DNA of 64,000 nucleotides from Bryopsis sp. KO-2023. Taxonomy: Eukaryota; Chlorophyta; Ulvophyceae; Bryopsidales; Bryopsidaceae. Shown piece after piece: positions 21,475 to 34,583 of the stretch. The stretch lies in contig BSYQ01000004.1 in the NCBI GenBank assembly GCA_030272585.1, forward strand, positions 372,001-436,000, read 5' to 3'. Position 1 is the stretch's first letter; every line of letters begins with the position of its first letter. Made by a program: the position numbers and the translations under genes. The notes below the pieces were generated by a model. It had not been told where the DNA came from and made no database searches. It saw only the letters and a program-made list of their open reading frames with translations.

Positions 21475-24400
21475 ATGTCTGGCCCAACGGAGTTCCTTCG
21501 GACGCAGGAATCGCTTCAAAACTTACTCCAAGACGTTTGGAAATTCGTGTGCTCGCTGGGGGGCAGTCACGAGGATGAGAACCCCGGATCGGCGTGGCTG
21601 GTAAACCAGCAATGGAGACATTTCAAAGATGCCTGCACTCGTTTGTTGGAAAGGAGCGACGACCACACGTTAGGGGTCGCGGTGGTGGCGCTGACCAAAT
21701 CAGGTGGGTTTTGGTTCCCTGTTTTTTTTTTATGCCTGAAAAAACCTTTTATTGTTTTTTGAGGGTCGAGACCTCAAGTTCTTTTTATCGTTGCTCCGTC
21801 TATCGGGTCGTGAATTGGAGCTGGTGGCGGAACGGTTGGGTTCGTGTGTCGGAGTGTGGTGGTCGTTGACCTTCAACGCAATATGAATTTCTTATTGAAA
21901 ATCGGACAGTGAATGTCCACATAGAGGACACTTTGAACGGCTTAGTCAACTCCAAACCCACAGAAATCCAAGATAAGCAGCCCAACACACTGATATTTCA
22001 TCAATTTCAAAAATGAATTGCGAATTGCTCTTTTCCTTTCGCATATTTTGCCAGCAACGGTCACTTCGTTTCAAACACTGATATATTCTGCACAACGGAA
22101 AAAAAGTGAGAAAAAAATGTTTCGATCGCCAATGCCTGTTGGGAGGTTGACTAATGGAACGAAATTCATTCTCTGCTTTTTGTTTCTACATTTTTTTTCC
22201 AACAATCTGAAAAGAATCTGAAAGTAACATTTTTGGGTAGGCAAATCCACACTGTTGAATGCATTGCTTGGGAGCACATGCTTGCCGACAAACAATGTTC
22301 CGGAGACTGCGAGGGTTTGTGCAATTCGGCACTCCGCCCCAGGGAGCATCCCTCAGTTGAGCGAGCCATCAGGTCATGTTTTCCGAGGAGAGACTGAAAT
22401 CCGGTTAAGACTGCAACAATTGAACGAGGAAAAGCGGACCAACGGAAATTCATGGAAAATGGAGCCACCCTTGGAGCTCTTGGCACCCCTGTATGCTCTG
22501 TCGGATGTCAGTCCCAAGTCGAGAATTTCCTTGGTGGATACCCCGGGCCCTAATGAGGCGAAAACCGAATTCTTACGGCATTTGGTGAGATTCAATGAGG
22601 TTCTGGTAGTTTGCATGTGTGGCTTTTTTGTCTTTTTTTTTTCCTTGTTCAGGAGCATAGACGTTTGGTTTTTTGACGTTTCCCTCACCTTAGAACCTCG
22701 AAAATTAGATTCATTCAAAAACCAAGCTTTACTCAAAAAAAAGAGCTGGACGAATTCCCGAATTAAAAATATCGGAGTCGTTATAAAAGATTCATACGAG
22801 TTTTATTAATAGTTTGAGTTGGGTTCAGAATTTTCTGAAGGACTTTTTCCTGCTGTTTGACCAAATAAAAAGGTGGAGAAGCTTCTGGAAGATATCGATG
22901 CGGTGATATATGTGCTGGATTACACAAAACTGAAAACGGTGGAGGAGGCAGACATGCTTCAAGACATTCAGAAAATCAATCCGAGCCTGGTGCATCGAAT
23001 GTGGCATCGAATGTTTTTCGTAGTCAACAAGTTCGATGTGGCCAGCACCGGACAGGGCTTGAACGAACACGAAACCAGGGAGTACGTCCAAAACCTTCTC
23101 AGAGACATGGGATTCAAAGTTCGAGAAGAGCAGGTGGGGGGGGGCAGAGCGTTGCAAGAAAGATAATGTATTTTTTCCTCGTAAAAAAGCGCTCAGATAT
23201 GTAACAATGTTGTGGATCAAAAGACGAGATCGAAAAGCCAACCGGAATTGTAGAGAAGCAGTTGGTTTTAGGAAAGAAACGAAACGCTTTTGTCTGTGTG
23301 GTGCTTGGACTGTGTTGCATAAATATCAACATGACTCCCCACCCTGTTTGAAAAATAAAAAATTGTATTTTTCTTATATCAATTTAGTTGTGAATCTCAA
23401 GTTTTAAAGCTGTTGAATATGTTTGTTTATTATTTTTTCAATTCTATTTATAGTCTCTTGAGGATCTATGTTCCATCTTTCCCAATAACATTTTTTCTTA
23501 AAACAGAATGGTTATTTTTTGCTTTTACATTTTTCATCAAATGCCCAAAAAAAGATATTTTCCTGCATGCACTATTGGAACAAGAAAATGAACGAAATCA
23601 ATCAACCTATCTTTGATTTTTTTCTTTTTTTTCTTTTTTTAATCATTTAGATTCTCCTCGTTTCAGCCAACAATGCCCTCCTTTCGCGGCTGATCATCAC
23701 TGACAAGGCTGACGATGAAACGAGAACTAAATTCGGGAGATTGGCATTCGGGATGGAGTTTGAGAGGGTCATGGAAAAGAGGGAATGGAAAGCTAGGGCG
23801 GAAAGGATGTTGGAAAACAGCGGGATTCCGCTGCTGGAAACCCAAGTGTTGTCATTCTTGTATGCACACAGTGGGGTTCTCAAGCAGCTTTCGCTGTTGG
23901 ATGACGAAATGAAGGTTTTGCAGGTGCTCTATTAGAAAAGTTTCAATATGTTTTTCTGTTTTTTGTGGAAAAGATGTTTTTTTTGGGTGGGTGGGTGAGG
24001 GCAGATCTACAAGCAACTGAATCTTTTGATGTACCTGCATGTTTTTCCTTACAAAAAGCCTCATTCCCCCCTTCCCAAAAAAAATCAAATAAGACTTTAA
24101 CAAAAAAAAAGAAAAGAAATTGATCTGTTGAGATCTATCACAGCATGTCGAACGAAGTGTATCATTTTTATTTATTTTTCTTAATTTCGGAATTCAGAGG
24201 GGAAAATAGTGAATGTTTCGTTTTTTGTTTTCCCAGGAAGTGGGCAATGTTGCGAATTCGTTCAAGGGTGCTCTTTCGCGAAGTCTGGGGGATATGCGTG
24301 CTGGAATGGACCGCCTTAAAAATCAATTAGATAATACCATGATGGAGTTTGATGTTGCCAAAGCTGGCCTTCTCAGAATTGAGGAGGATGTCACAGTGAA

Positions 24401-26020
24401 GGTCAGGGGGAAAAAACAACCCAGAGAAGTGAAAATAATATCATGAATATACCAGTTGATTGGTCGAGGCTTTTTGAGCATATTGTATGAATAAAAGTGT
24501 GGGAATAATTTATATGCAGGATGTTTTTTTTTTTTTATTAATTTTTTTTTCGACGGCATCTGTTTTTTGAAAAAGATTCAAGACAACAAAAATCTTTCAA
24601 TGATTAGGCTGAGGTTCAAACAATTATTAGTCAGATTTAAGTATTAGTAAGGACTGACTTTTTTTTCTGTATTTTAATGTTTGGCTAGGTCAGCGAAGCA
24701 TTACATCGGCTCAAACACACCCTTTTGACCAGAGTTAACTATGCGTTGTCACTCGATGTGGAGGCCGAATCGGAACTGGATGCCAGCCCCGGCTGGGAAA
24801 GCATCCGAGAGGATTTCGTCATTCTCTCTGCCATGCAGGAGCTGGACAGTAAACGTGCCGAAAATCTCCTCTCGGAGCTGCACAGTGACGTCACATGCCA
24901 AATTCGCAGCGAAATCGGTGTTGCGTGGTCGATGATCGAGGATCTAGCTAGGGAAAGACACAAGGAGCTTATCGTACATACGAATGACCACCTGGATCGG
25001 CTCTCCCACCTGATCGAAACTGTGATTTCGAAGGAACTGGGTATTCATCTGGACCCTGTGGATATCACCTTCAAGCAACCGAGCACGGAGGAGTTCCGAG
25101 AGAAATTCCAAGACTTGCTGGCGTCCGGAATCAACAAACAAGTGAAAGAGAGGGGGTCGCTGTGCAAGTACCTGTTGGGGCCGACGTACACGGTGTATAC
25201 GTTTGAGTCTGACTCTATCCTGGAGCATTTCGAAGCGACCATCCGGGAGGCTTCGGAGCGATCGCTGAGAGCTGTGCAAGGGCTGGTCAAGGAACACATC
25301 ACCAATCAGGTTTCGGCAGCGGAGTCCCGGCTGCAAGATTACAGCGATCGATACATGCAAGCCATTCAATCGGCGATCGATGCCCGGATAGCACACGTCA
25401 CCGCGAACGCCTCCACCATGCAACGAGTGCTGCAAGATTTGAATCACATCAAGAAGCTGAAATCGTCGCTGATGGACATCCAGAGAGTCTTGGAGCTGGA
25501 CCTCAACCCGAATGCAGAAGTAAACTCGGGCGATTCTAAAGAATGTTCTAGATCTATGAATTCGGAGGAATGCGACGAAGTGGATGATGTGATGCCGCCC
25601 CCCCCAGCTCAGGATACCCTGACAAGAATGGGGAGTGGAAAGCTGCGATATGTGCCCCCGAGGTCTAGGTTTCAAGCGCAAGATGCGATTTTGGCCGGGA
25701 CGCTCAACACTGAGAGGGCCGATTCAATACCTCTGTCTGACATGTCGGATTCTTTCTGGGAGTCTCCTCGATCAGGTGCCCATCATCGATCGAGAGAAGG
25801 TGGGGGTGGTGGGCATCACTGGCGGAACAGGAGCTTGGGGGGTGGGGGAGGAAGCGGACAGTTCAGTCCGAGGTCGGATTTCTTTCGCAGTTTCGATAGG
25901 GCATATCGAGGAGGGAAGATTCCGGGGGTTGGTCGTGGGGGGGCTGCTGGAGGGAGCGGGGCGAGCACTGGAGGCGGAAGGGGTCGTAACAGTCATAGGA
26001 GGACTGGTTCTTGGGCTTAG
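21475..26020 (+). CDS. Bacterial CrfC-type dynamin-like GTPase with Gly/Arg-rich tail
   Basis: Six exons: 21475-21703, 22241-22584, 22873-23133, 23651-23923, 24237-24401, 24689-26020; phases close, 867 residues. G domain: P-loop ALTKSGKSTLLNALLG (about 70-86), LPTNNVPETARV (switch I region), G3 LVDTPGPNEA (about 176), then IDAVIYVLDYTKLKTVEEAD, and G4 NKFD (about 243). LDTPGPNEA and the LDYT-LK motif followed by VNKFD match the E. coli clamp-binding protein CrfC (YjdA) better than classical dynamins, FZL or mitofusins. A long helical stalk-like region follows (to about residue 710) with no transmembrane pair. The last 100 or so residues are low-complexity Gly, Arg, Ser (GGGGG, RGG, GGGRGRNSHRR). 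The P-loop is split by an intron between Ser and GKS. Location and role are unknown; organelle division or membrane remodelling is only an inference. Confidence 0.88.
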
Positions 26021-27546
26021 AAAACCCAATTTGCCGAGGGAGAGTCATGTTTTTTTCCACATTTTCTGTGCATTATTGGTGTTACTCCAGCGCTTTGGTG
26101 GTCAGACTTGGTTTCAGCTCTTTTTTTTTTCAGAGTAGTTGACATGGTGGGACTACTTGACGATAAAACTGGACAACTACTTGATTACGATTCGGTGCAT
26201 GATTTTTTCTTGCTTGAGATCATATTTTTCGGGGGAAAACACGTAGGAATTGACATTTTGGACACCCATTACGAGCACTCATATATCGAATGGATTCACA
26301 AACAAGAAAACTGAAAGCGACCTTATGGGTTTTTTTTGAGAGAGGGGGGGGGCTCTTTTTTTTTCTTTTTGGAGAGGTAAAAGGGGGGGGGAACTTCTTA
26401 TATTATAAAATGGGGGGAAAGAGAGAGAGAGGGAGAAAAGAAGGGACTGACGCTAATGCTTGCTCGCCTCGAAAAGAGAAAGAGACTAAGAGAATTGTTG
26501 CCTCCCGATGGAATTTATCCAGGGGGAAAGGGGGGAGGTGGGGAGGGACCCAAAAAAATTTTGGGGCGAGAATAACTGGAAGGAAGAGGGGAAACAAAAA
26601 ATGTGTAAAAAGTCGGGATGACTTTGTAAACGGAACAGGAATTTTGTCTGTGATGAGGAACTATGCTGTATGGAGTTGGCCACAACTTCACGAAAAATGG
26701 CTCCGGTGTGTGTTGTGTTTGCTCGCTTCTCTGAGCGCTAATTTTTGGTGCATTATCAAAAGAGGGGGGGGGGGAGAGGGTAAGACACAGGCAAGATTTG
26801 GAACACACTCTACTCCTTGTTTTCTTCCCAACTTGGAACTTACGAATGGGTTGATATGACTTGACCGCACATTTTTCTGCAGATGGATGTATGTATGCTC
26901 AATTGAGGTAGTTACTGAAAAAGCCTCATGGATTGGAACGTTTTTTCCGGCCAGGAAATATTGCTCGTTCTCTCTGCTGTTGATTTTTTTGGGGGGGGGG
27001 CGGGGGGGGGGAGGTGGTCCATACCTTTTTTTGTGGCTTTTTTTTCTGTTGTGTTGAATATGGCTGGGTTCACTCTTGGGATTGGGTGTTGAATGGACGA
27101 AAGAAAGTTTTAGAGAGAATTGGAGAGGCAGCTTCAGGAATTTTCGTGTCGTTTCAACCTTTTTTTTTGTTTTTGATTCCGGTTGAATTTATCAGATTCC
27201 AGCTGTTAAGAAATGGAGGAGATTTTTTTTCGAGGTTCTGTGGAATACAGGGATTGGTTTCTGACTTGGGTAGGATCTTGCATTGTAATATACAAGACGT
27301 TCTTTGTTTGGCAGATTTCATGTTGCTGTTCTTCTGCTTAAAAATCCCCTTGAAACGAGATTGATTTCTGTTGGAACAAAATTGTTAAATCAAGGCTTGG
27401 GAGTGGAGAACGATGGGCCCGGTTCATGTTGCCCGGCACATTGTGCAGAAAAAAACACTACCAATTATTCTGGACAAGACCTCGATGATGAGGTCAATTT
27501 TAAACTGAAGAAGGGCGTCAGATGTCCAAGAAGATGCATACAGTCA
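26021..27546. other. Intergenic, no gene seen; G-rich runs
   Basis: Long G runs at 26344-26350, 26386-26393, 26764-26773 and a double run at 26989-27012 (G-quadruplex potential). Open frames are short and of low complexity. Confidence 0.45.
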
Positions 27547-29945
27547 CCAATGGCTGTTCTTCATCAAGATTTTGGATGTCAACTTAATAACAGGCCAAAC
27601 CAGCTGGGCATGAAATCCCAGCCAGGTCGCTACTGAACATTGCAAATGAACTCGTACCTTGATGGTTTCCAATGAAGCCAGTTTGCAATCCTTTTTGTGG
27701 GAAGAACATGTTTTCGTGAAATGCTTGCACTGGCATGGAACAACAGCAATTGCAATTCCTTCCAAATGCAGTGCCCCTGAGCCAAGGTGGCTTAATCTAT
27801 GGAACAGACATGGCCTCACCTCACATCCATTCAAAAATGGTCCAAAGGATGACTGATGTGGATATCATTGCCACGCTTCTGACCCCTGTTGAACAAAAGA
27901 TATAATCTGTTGACAATGTTTTCTGAGGAGAGAACGCAACAACATCAGGTAACAGTTCGAATTTCGGTTGCTGGGAAATCAGGATTATACTGCTGGACCA
28001 ACAAGGCACGAGGGGATCGAACCCCCAAGATTGTCCCTATTTGACAATGCCTTTTTTCTTTTTTGAGAGTGAGGAGAAAGAAAACCTTGAGGGATGCTGT
28101 CACCATCCCCCAGGAAAAAAAAAAACTCCCTTCGACGCCAGCCTGGATGCTCCGATTCCTCGGGACCCGACCCCATGCTATGTTCCCCTCTACTAACCCA
28201 GCTTCTCTATCCCTTCTGCAGGTACTATATCCTTCCCGGCCACCCCCTCGAAACACTGTTGGGCGCTTTGTTGACACCACCACCCCTTGCCACCAGGGTC
28301 AGCATCCCCTCCTGAGCAGTTCCAGCAGCAAGTCCGATGTGTGGCTGCCCCACACCTGAGGTCTCCCTCCAGAGCTGGGACTCCCTCAGCTGGCAAACTT
28401 GGCCCTTGCCACTGGGGTTCCTGCTGGCCAATTTTGCCACCACTCCTTCCCTGCCAGCAGTCCCCACCAGGCGTCCCATTTCGATGCGCTCGCAAAGCTG
28501 GGCTCCTCAACCTCTGTAGTGCTGTGGCCGGGGTGCCTCGGATGTTCCTGACAAGGAACCTGCTCCATAATCTTCCCCCACTTGCCTCGCCGATCACCTA
28601 GGTGTGGTGTCATGCGTGTCCAGTCGCCGCTGGATGCAGTTGTCGGGGGTGGCTCAGGGAAGGCTTCTATGCTGCAGGTCTAACTGGGCTGTTCTTCTAA
28701 AACCGGGGTTGGCTGGGCGTCCTAAGTCTATCCTGGCTGGGTCTGAAAAAATGAATGAAAGAAGCAAGAAAACATCAGAAAACATATCACCTGCTTAGAA
28801 AACAGCAAAAGAAATATCCCCATAGCATTCAATGTGTCCCCATTCAGGCATATGTTTTACTGTTCACCAAATTGTAAGAAATCCACCATATAAAAAGCAT
28901 CCCTTCTTGTCGCGGCCAGAATGAGATGTGCAGAGTTTGTTACCTGCTGGTGACTGCCATGCAGTGTTGATCCCAGGCCAGTGCTAATCCATTTCCAGGA
29001 TATCCTACGCTACGCTATGCAGTGCTAGCCCCCGGGCTCCTTCCCTACATAGCACACATCCAATTATCTCCAGGAACATGCCAGTGTCATTTTCAATACC
29101 ATTCGCAAGTCTGCCAAGAAGGTTATAATTGAATGTCTGGTGTACAAGGCTGGAAAACATGAAGCCATCCCTTTCCAATGTCTGTCATCTCCAACAATAC
29201 AGGGCACAACAAATTTCCTGGGTGAAAGACAGTCGACTTCGCAACTAGGCTGAATCCAAGTATCAATCTGGATGGTTTTAACACACATACATCCTACAGA
29301 AGAATCCAAGAATTATTCTTGGGTAGTGTTGATAGCTCTGACATTCATCGTCTAAAACCTCCTCAACATCGGGCAGACCAGAATGCTTAAGCAAACGCAC
29401 TCTTCCGTAAAACGAGACGGGCAGTTCTAAGCACTTCACCCCGTTCGGGGTGGTGAGCAAGGAAAGAGACTGGGGATGCAACCATATAAACCTCGCATGC
29501 CAGAAAAAGAGGACGCAGCAGTACAAACCTTCAGGGTGAGGGTTGGAGCTCGCTGGGGGCGCTATCTCCATCTGGGAGCTGGGTGTTGCTATCGTCGGCG
29601 ACATTGCTGCGCACTCTATCAACGGGGGAAACTAGAGTAATAAGAATCAGCGATATTTCCTTGCACCTCCACTCTATGTATCCGTAGCTTGACTGATGGA
29701 TGGGATCCGACAAGGATAGTTGTTGGTCCTATGTCAGACTGGAGTTGTGTTGTCGCTGGACGATCGCCTGGACCAACCCAACCCACGTCTGGAGTCTGGA
29801 GGTGCACCAAGAGCTATTGCGGCAAATGGTATTTCTGGGTTCTGGAGCCCGGGGGGGGGGGGGCATAATAAATATAATAGGGAGTACGAGCGAGGTCTCT
29901 ATTCACAGATCACAAAGACCCAATACCAAAAGGCAGCTAAGCACT
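27547..29945 (-). repeat. Dispersed repeat, copy B (inverted relative to A)
   Basis: Reverse-complement homologue of 846-3226 along its full length, with small indels and a poly-C tract at the same place (29849-29861 here, 929-943 in A). A and B make an inverted pair about 24 kb apart enclosing seven of the window's genes. The corresponding open frames are frameshifted in one copy or the other. Confidence 0.75.
28003..28053 (-). ncRNA. D-armless tRNA-like fold, copy B
   Basis: Minus-strand copy of the 51-nt fold, identical to that in copy A, including the AAATAGG loop and TTCGATC T loop. Confidence 0.5.
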
Positions 29946-29949
29946 TGGA

Positions 29950-30420
29950 ATACAGTCCACTGGGTTACTCTGGGATAAGAGTTTAGTGAAGGGAAGGGTT
30001 GAGTGGGACGTTTTCTGTGTGTTTGTTTGTTAATAGTCCTTATGTACATATTTTGTAGCTTTGGGCAGGTGGGTTAGTTTTTTTTGGGAAGAGTCTAGAA
30101 AGTGGTGGACATGTGAATTTGAGAGAAAAACTTTGAAATTGATGAATTTTTTCTATGGATGTGTTTGTATCGATCAATTGCACTTGTATTGGTGGAAAAA
30201 AACTGGATGCAAGGGTGAACCTAGCATTGTCACCATTTTAAAAGATGAGGTTGATTTCAGGAGGGGCCATTTTGCAATGGCAACAATAGTAGCAGTGTTC
30301 CTCTGTTGCAGTTATCATTTTGCTGGAATAATCACTGAAACTGTGAGGGCAAATGTAAGGGGTGACTTCCAGTTGCAAACAGATGCTGTAGGATTTCTGG
30401 GCCCTTTTTCCTCCCAATCT
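29950..30420 (+). repeat. Dispersed repeat family D, copy 1
   Basis: Shares patchy homology with the complement of about 53090-53690: the shared string AGCTTTGGGCAGGTGGGTTA, GTGGACATGTGA, GGATGCAAGGGTGAACC, CTCTGTTGCAG and CAGATGCTGTAGG occur in the same order. It abuts repeat copy B. No conserved protein frame. Confidence 0.5.
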
Positions 30421-30787
30421 GAGTCTTCCACTAGCAATATGAAAACCAAGTAGCTGAGCCCCCTTATAATATAAAACAGGTTGGTACCCTAATGGGAATT
30501 AAAGCTCCAAGTGCCGACCAGCAATCAGCGTATCGTTTGGTTTTCAGGTTGGGGGCAAAACCACATCTGAACTTCAGGAATATGCCATGCTTTTTCCACC
30601 CCTTGAAATTTTGCGGGTAGACTGTTTCTCTGAATCTATTTAAAAAGCGGACTCTCCTGCCAACAAAACCTTCAATCCACTGCTAACCCATAGCTACAAT
30701 GACCGACAGTTCCACATTCAAAAAAAGGGGTCGCCTACAAGAACTACACAGACATTCCACTATCTAAAACGCTGCTCAAAAGCATTC
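30421..30787. other. Intergenic, 3' flank of SMU1
   Basis: No gene; should include the SMU1 3' UTR (minus strand). Confidence 0.45.
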
Positions 30788-33700
30788 TCAAGCTTTCCAT
30801 ATTCTCAGCTGGCCCTCTTCGCTGAAAGTGGTTAGCAAGTTGCGATGGGGGTGATGACACAATCCAATGGCTCCCTTCTCATGTACCTGAGACAATTCCA
30901 AGAAGAAAAAAAACACATCTTTTCACACAAAAGAAAGAATAAAAACCAAAGGGTTTTATGAAACATGAAGAGAAAAGCTGCTAAACACAAGAATGATAAT
31001 AAAGCGATCCAATCCACGGAAGTCACCCAGAAAAACCTCCCCCTAAACAAATCTGGGAACCCATTCAACACCAACAATGGAAAAATGTACGTCTAGCTCA
31101 TAGTGCCTGGGTGTACGCAATTCCAATCCTAATAAACCCAACATTTACCCTGTTCTGGTCAAAACCCAAACTTACCATCATGAGATGCTCCAATTTTCCT
31201 GTCCCCGTTCCGAAACAATACAAATTTCCATCCTCCCCTAGGCAGTAGATCCACTCCCCTCTGGGCGACACCCACGAAGCGATAAAATCGCCGCCTTCTC
31301 GTTTTCCTGACTGGAATGTCTTCAAGACGGTCCCATCCAAGGTGCACAGGAAAATCATGGGCGATCTATTGCTGACCACGATTTGGTCAATGTTCTGTGG
31401 AAACACGTGCACCTGGTTGACAGCAGCTTCCCCGGAGCCACTCGGAGGCCTGCCCACGTCCCAATGAAATCAGGACTCAAAACAGAGGGTGGATACTTAC
31501 AAAAGAAAGCGACATTTCGGTGAAAATTGCTCAATGCTCCACACTTTTCACAGGGTCAATATTGACCCTTCGATCTTATGTGTGTGTTTGATGCACCCCG
31601 ACCCTAATTTTTTAATTTCGGTAATTCTTGTGTTTTTTCCAATGTAAGACTAATATGGTTTTTCTTTTTGTTTATTTTTGTAGCCTGTTGGGGCTAACAA
31701 ACGAGATTCTTTTCTCGTCATAGTATGACTATCAATCTTTAATGGTGTGATATTACACATTTCGGGTTCTCCCACCTGAACATCCTGGTGCATTCGCAAG
31801 TTTTCGCATCCCACACTTTCACCGTCCCATCGCTGGCCCCCGTGAAAACCTGGCTTCCATCTGTGGAGTATACCGCTGAATTCACAAAGGAAGTGTGCCC
31901 TCGAAACTCCTTCAACATTTTCCCCGATTTCAAACCGTGCACCCTGGCCACCGCATCGAAGGAGCCACTCAATATGTGGGTTCCATCTTTCGAGAACGAA
32001 ACGCAGGTCACACCCTGAGAATGAGCTCGGCTGAATTTTCTCAAGCACTGTCCATCCCTCACTCGCCACACTTTGATTTCGCCACTGTGGGACCCTGGTC
32101 GACACAACAGGGAAGATTGAATATTCTGGCCCGCATTCTCAGAACCATGATGTCTTGAATGTCAAAACAGATCCCTTTGCTATCGACCCAGGGTGCTAAT
32201 TCTCGATCATCCAAAAAGATGGCCCCCAAAAAGGTGAAAGAAACCGTGTGGAGGCAACACCATCGACATTGCACAGCAATTTTCGCCAGGTCAACCCCAC
32301 CTGACACAAGCAATTCATTGTCTTTAGTGAGATCCAGGCAAAGTACGGCAGTGTCATGGCACATGAACTGCTCCTCGGCCTGGTACTCCAAATCTTGTCT
32401 GATTTTCCCCGTCATGAAATCCCACACTTCGATCATCCCGTCGGCGCTGCCGGTCAGAAGCATGTGGCCATCGGGGGAGAACCGTGCGACCTCGTGGTGA
32501 CAAGCTTTCGGCACTCGAATTTCTCGGTCCATGATGGTGGGGAAACTCTCGATTTCGTCCCGATGACCTTGAGCCGTTCCTCGAAACAGATCGAAAGCCG
32601 TTCCAGTCGGAAGCAAACCTTGAGACTGTTGCCTGACCACCACCCCACATCACCAGGTTCATAAACATAAGACAGCATCCCCTTTTGTCAAAAAAAAAAG
32701 GACGAAACCCACAAGATAGCACATTTTTTGCCAACATTAAAGTTTCTGAGATGTGGTTGATACAGCTCGAAGCTGTGGTTGTTCTCTTGTCAGACACCGA
32801 AACATTGACGTTTCTCGGCGTGTTTTCTGTGAATAGCCACCACCAATTAACCAGATTTCAGGATGCCCCCCCCCCCCCCCCAAACATATTCAAAACAAAA
32901 AGGGATGCGTCCCAGCCCTACCACTTCAGTGCCTGTCCAATCAGGTCCATCAGTCTCGATGGAGGAACCATGGTGACTTCTTGGGAGAGTGCATGGGCAA
33001 TTTGCCCTCTTCTTTTCTCCTTGGATATCCCGTCATACACCTCCCTCAAGTCAAAATACGTCCTTCCACACAGATGCTCCAACCTCATGTAACGCTCAGT
33101 GTCATCCCTCTTCAGCCTTTGGAACACCTGACAAACACAATCAGTTATCCAGCCCACCGTTGGTGCTAGTTGCCCCAGATAACTGACTGTCCAATGGACA
33201 ATTAAGTTTCAAACAGGGGTTTCCATGGGCGGTTCGTTTAGATAGAAAAGAAGAAGTTCAGCTGACCTGGGTTTGCCTCAGCATTGTTCTTGCAGTGTCA
33301 ATTTCCCTCAACTCCACCATCTCTAGGACCACCTGCGATATTCACTGCCCAAAAAGTCAACATCGAAGCTGACATTGGAAGACAAACCCAACACCATAGA
33401 CTCCAGACAACAGAAAAATGCCTGGTCCACCTCGAGATGTTTTTTTTACATTTAATATATATATATATGTATGTACCATAAAATAACTTTTCTCAACACA
33501 GGGGCGACAAATAAAAATAAAACATAAAACAAAATATACAAAATATATGCGTAATTTATTCTAAAAATATTTTGAAGGTTTGTTTAGTTGAGGGAGAAGA
33601 AGAATAGAGGGCATGAGTAATGTATGGATGTACCAGTTCATACAGATCTTCGAGTTTCGTTCTTGGAAGCTTCAGCTGGGCGATGACGGGGAGAACCGCA

Positions 33701-34387
33701 TCCCATTTCCCATTGTTTATGTCTGACACCAAGCTCTCCACACTATCCACCGTGTTCAAAGACACCTGGCACTCGTTCTGACAAAACAGAAAAGGAAAAC
33801 CTGTCAAGGGGTCGCTCAACTGTTTGCAACACTTCAAATCAAAAACTTGTTCGTCAAAAAGAACCAAAAATTACACAAAAAAACATGCCTGTTTTTGTAT
33901 TTACTATTATTTCTAAGGGATCATGGCTGAATATGCCCATTGCTAGAACTGGAAAATGGATGGATGGCAGCTTGCTATAGGAATGAGTCAGGTGATTGAA
34001 CTTAAGGAGCAGACAAAGGGGTGGGGGAAAGTGGAGAAGTGTCAAGTATAATTATATATAATATATATATATAAATGCATGGACTGCTTTTTGGAGGATG
34101 TTCATGAGTTGGTGAGTTCCAGTTTTACTACCATTCTATGATCAATAGAGTTCAGCTAACAGTTGCAAGAAGATTTGAGAAGCTCACCTGCAAGGCATTG
34201 AAGGAGTCTGACAGGCCGTTTTCCTTGCAGAACTGTAGCACGATCTTTATGACACTGGTGCGAGCAAAAAGAATCTAATGAAAAACATCCACCATCAACT
34301 CAAGACTGAAAACCGACGACGACTTTGGAGGGAGGACGTGTTGGAAATTTCGAAACCTTACTCTGTTGCCTCGATCTCCAGCGACAT
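30788..34387 (-). CDS. SMU1: SMU1 spliceosomal WD40 protein
   Basis: Nine exons on the minus strand: 34387-34362, 34254-34188, 33777-33634, 33332-33267, 33127-32922, 32632-32301, 32094-31776, 31449-31176, 30886-30788; phases close, 510 residues against 513 in human. SMU1 enters the spliceosome at the B complex with RED and helps its activation. LisH motif near residues 9-40 ([15 protein letters not shown]), CTLH region after it ([20 protein letters not shown]), a middle helical part (SYF-type [46 protein letters not shown]), then seven WD40-type blades, for example [59 protein letters not shown] and a closing LRIWKA. Exon 1 is only 26 nt (MSLEIEAT) and was recognised by its match to the family start MSIEIE. 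Introns up to 410 bp. Confidence 0.96.
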
Positions 34388-34583
34388 TCCGCTTGTCACA
34401 ACGCCTTGGGTTTTCGTTCCGAAAGCAGAGGGAAGGAAAGCAGTGCAGCGGCAGAGAGAGGGGAAAAAGTCGAAAGCAGCCAACGTCATCTCCGTACGTG
34501 TACGACAGCTATCCAGGAAACGTTTTTGCAGTCAAAGCTTGTTGCTGGTGTTTTCTGTGGAGTTTGAGAAAGTCTGGCTGACG
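34388..34583. promoter_or_regulatory. Shared divergent promoter, SMU1 / PRP28
   Basis: Only 196 bp separate the two start codons, and both 5' UTRs lie inside. No TATA box. One short spacer serves two spliceosome genes. Confidence 0.55.

Noticed and set aside
34278..34583. 102-codon upstream extension of PRP28
   Set aside because: Overlaps exons 1 region of SMU1 on the other strand; conserved RS domain begins at ATG 34584.
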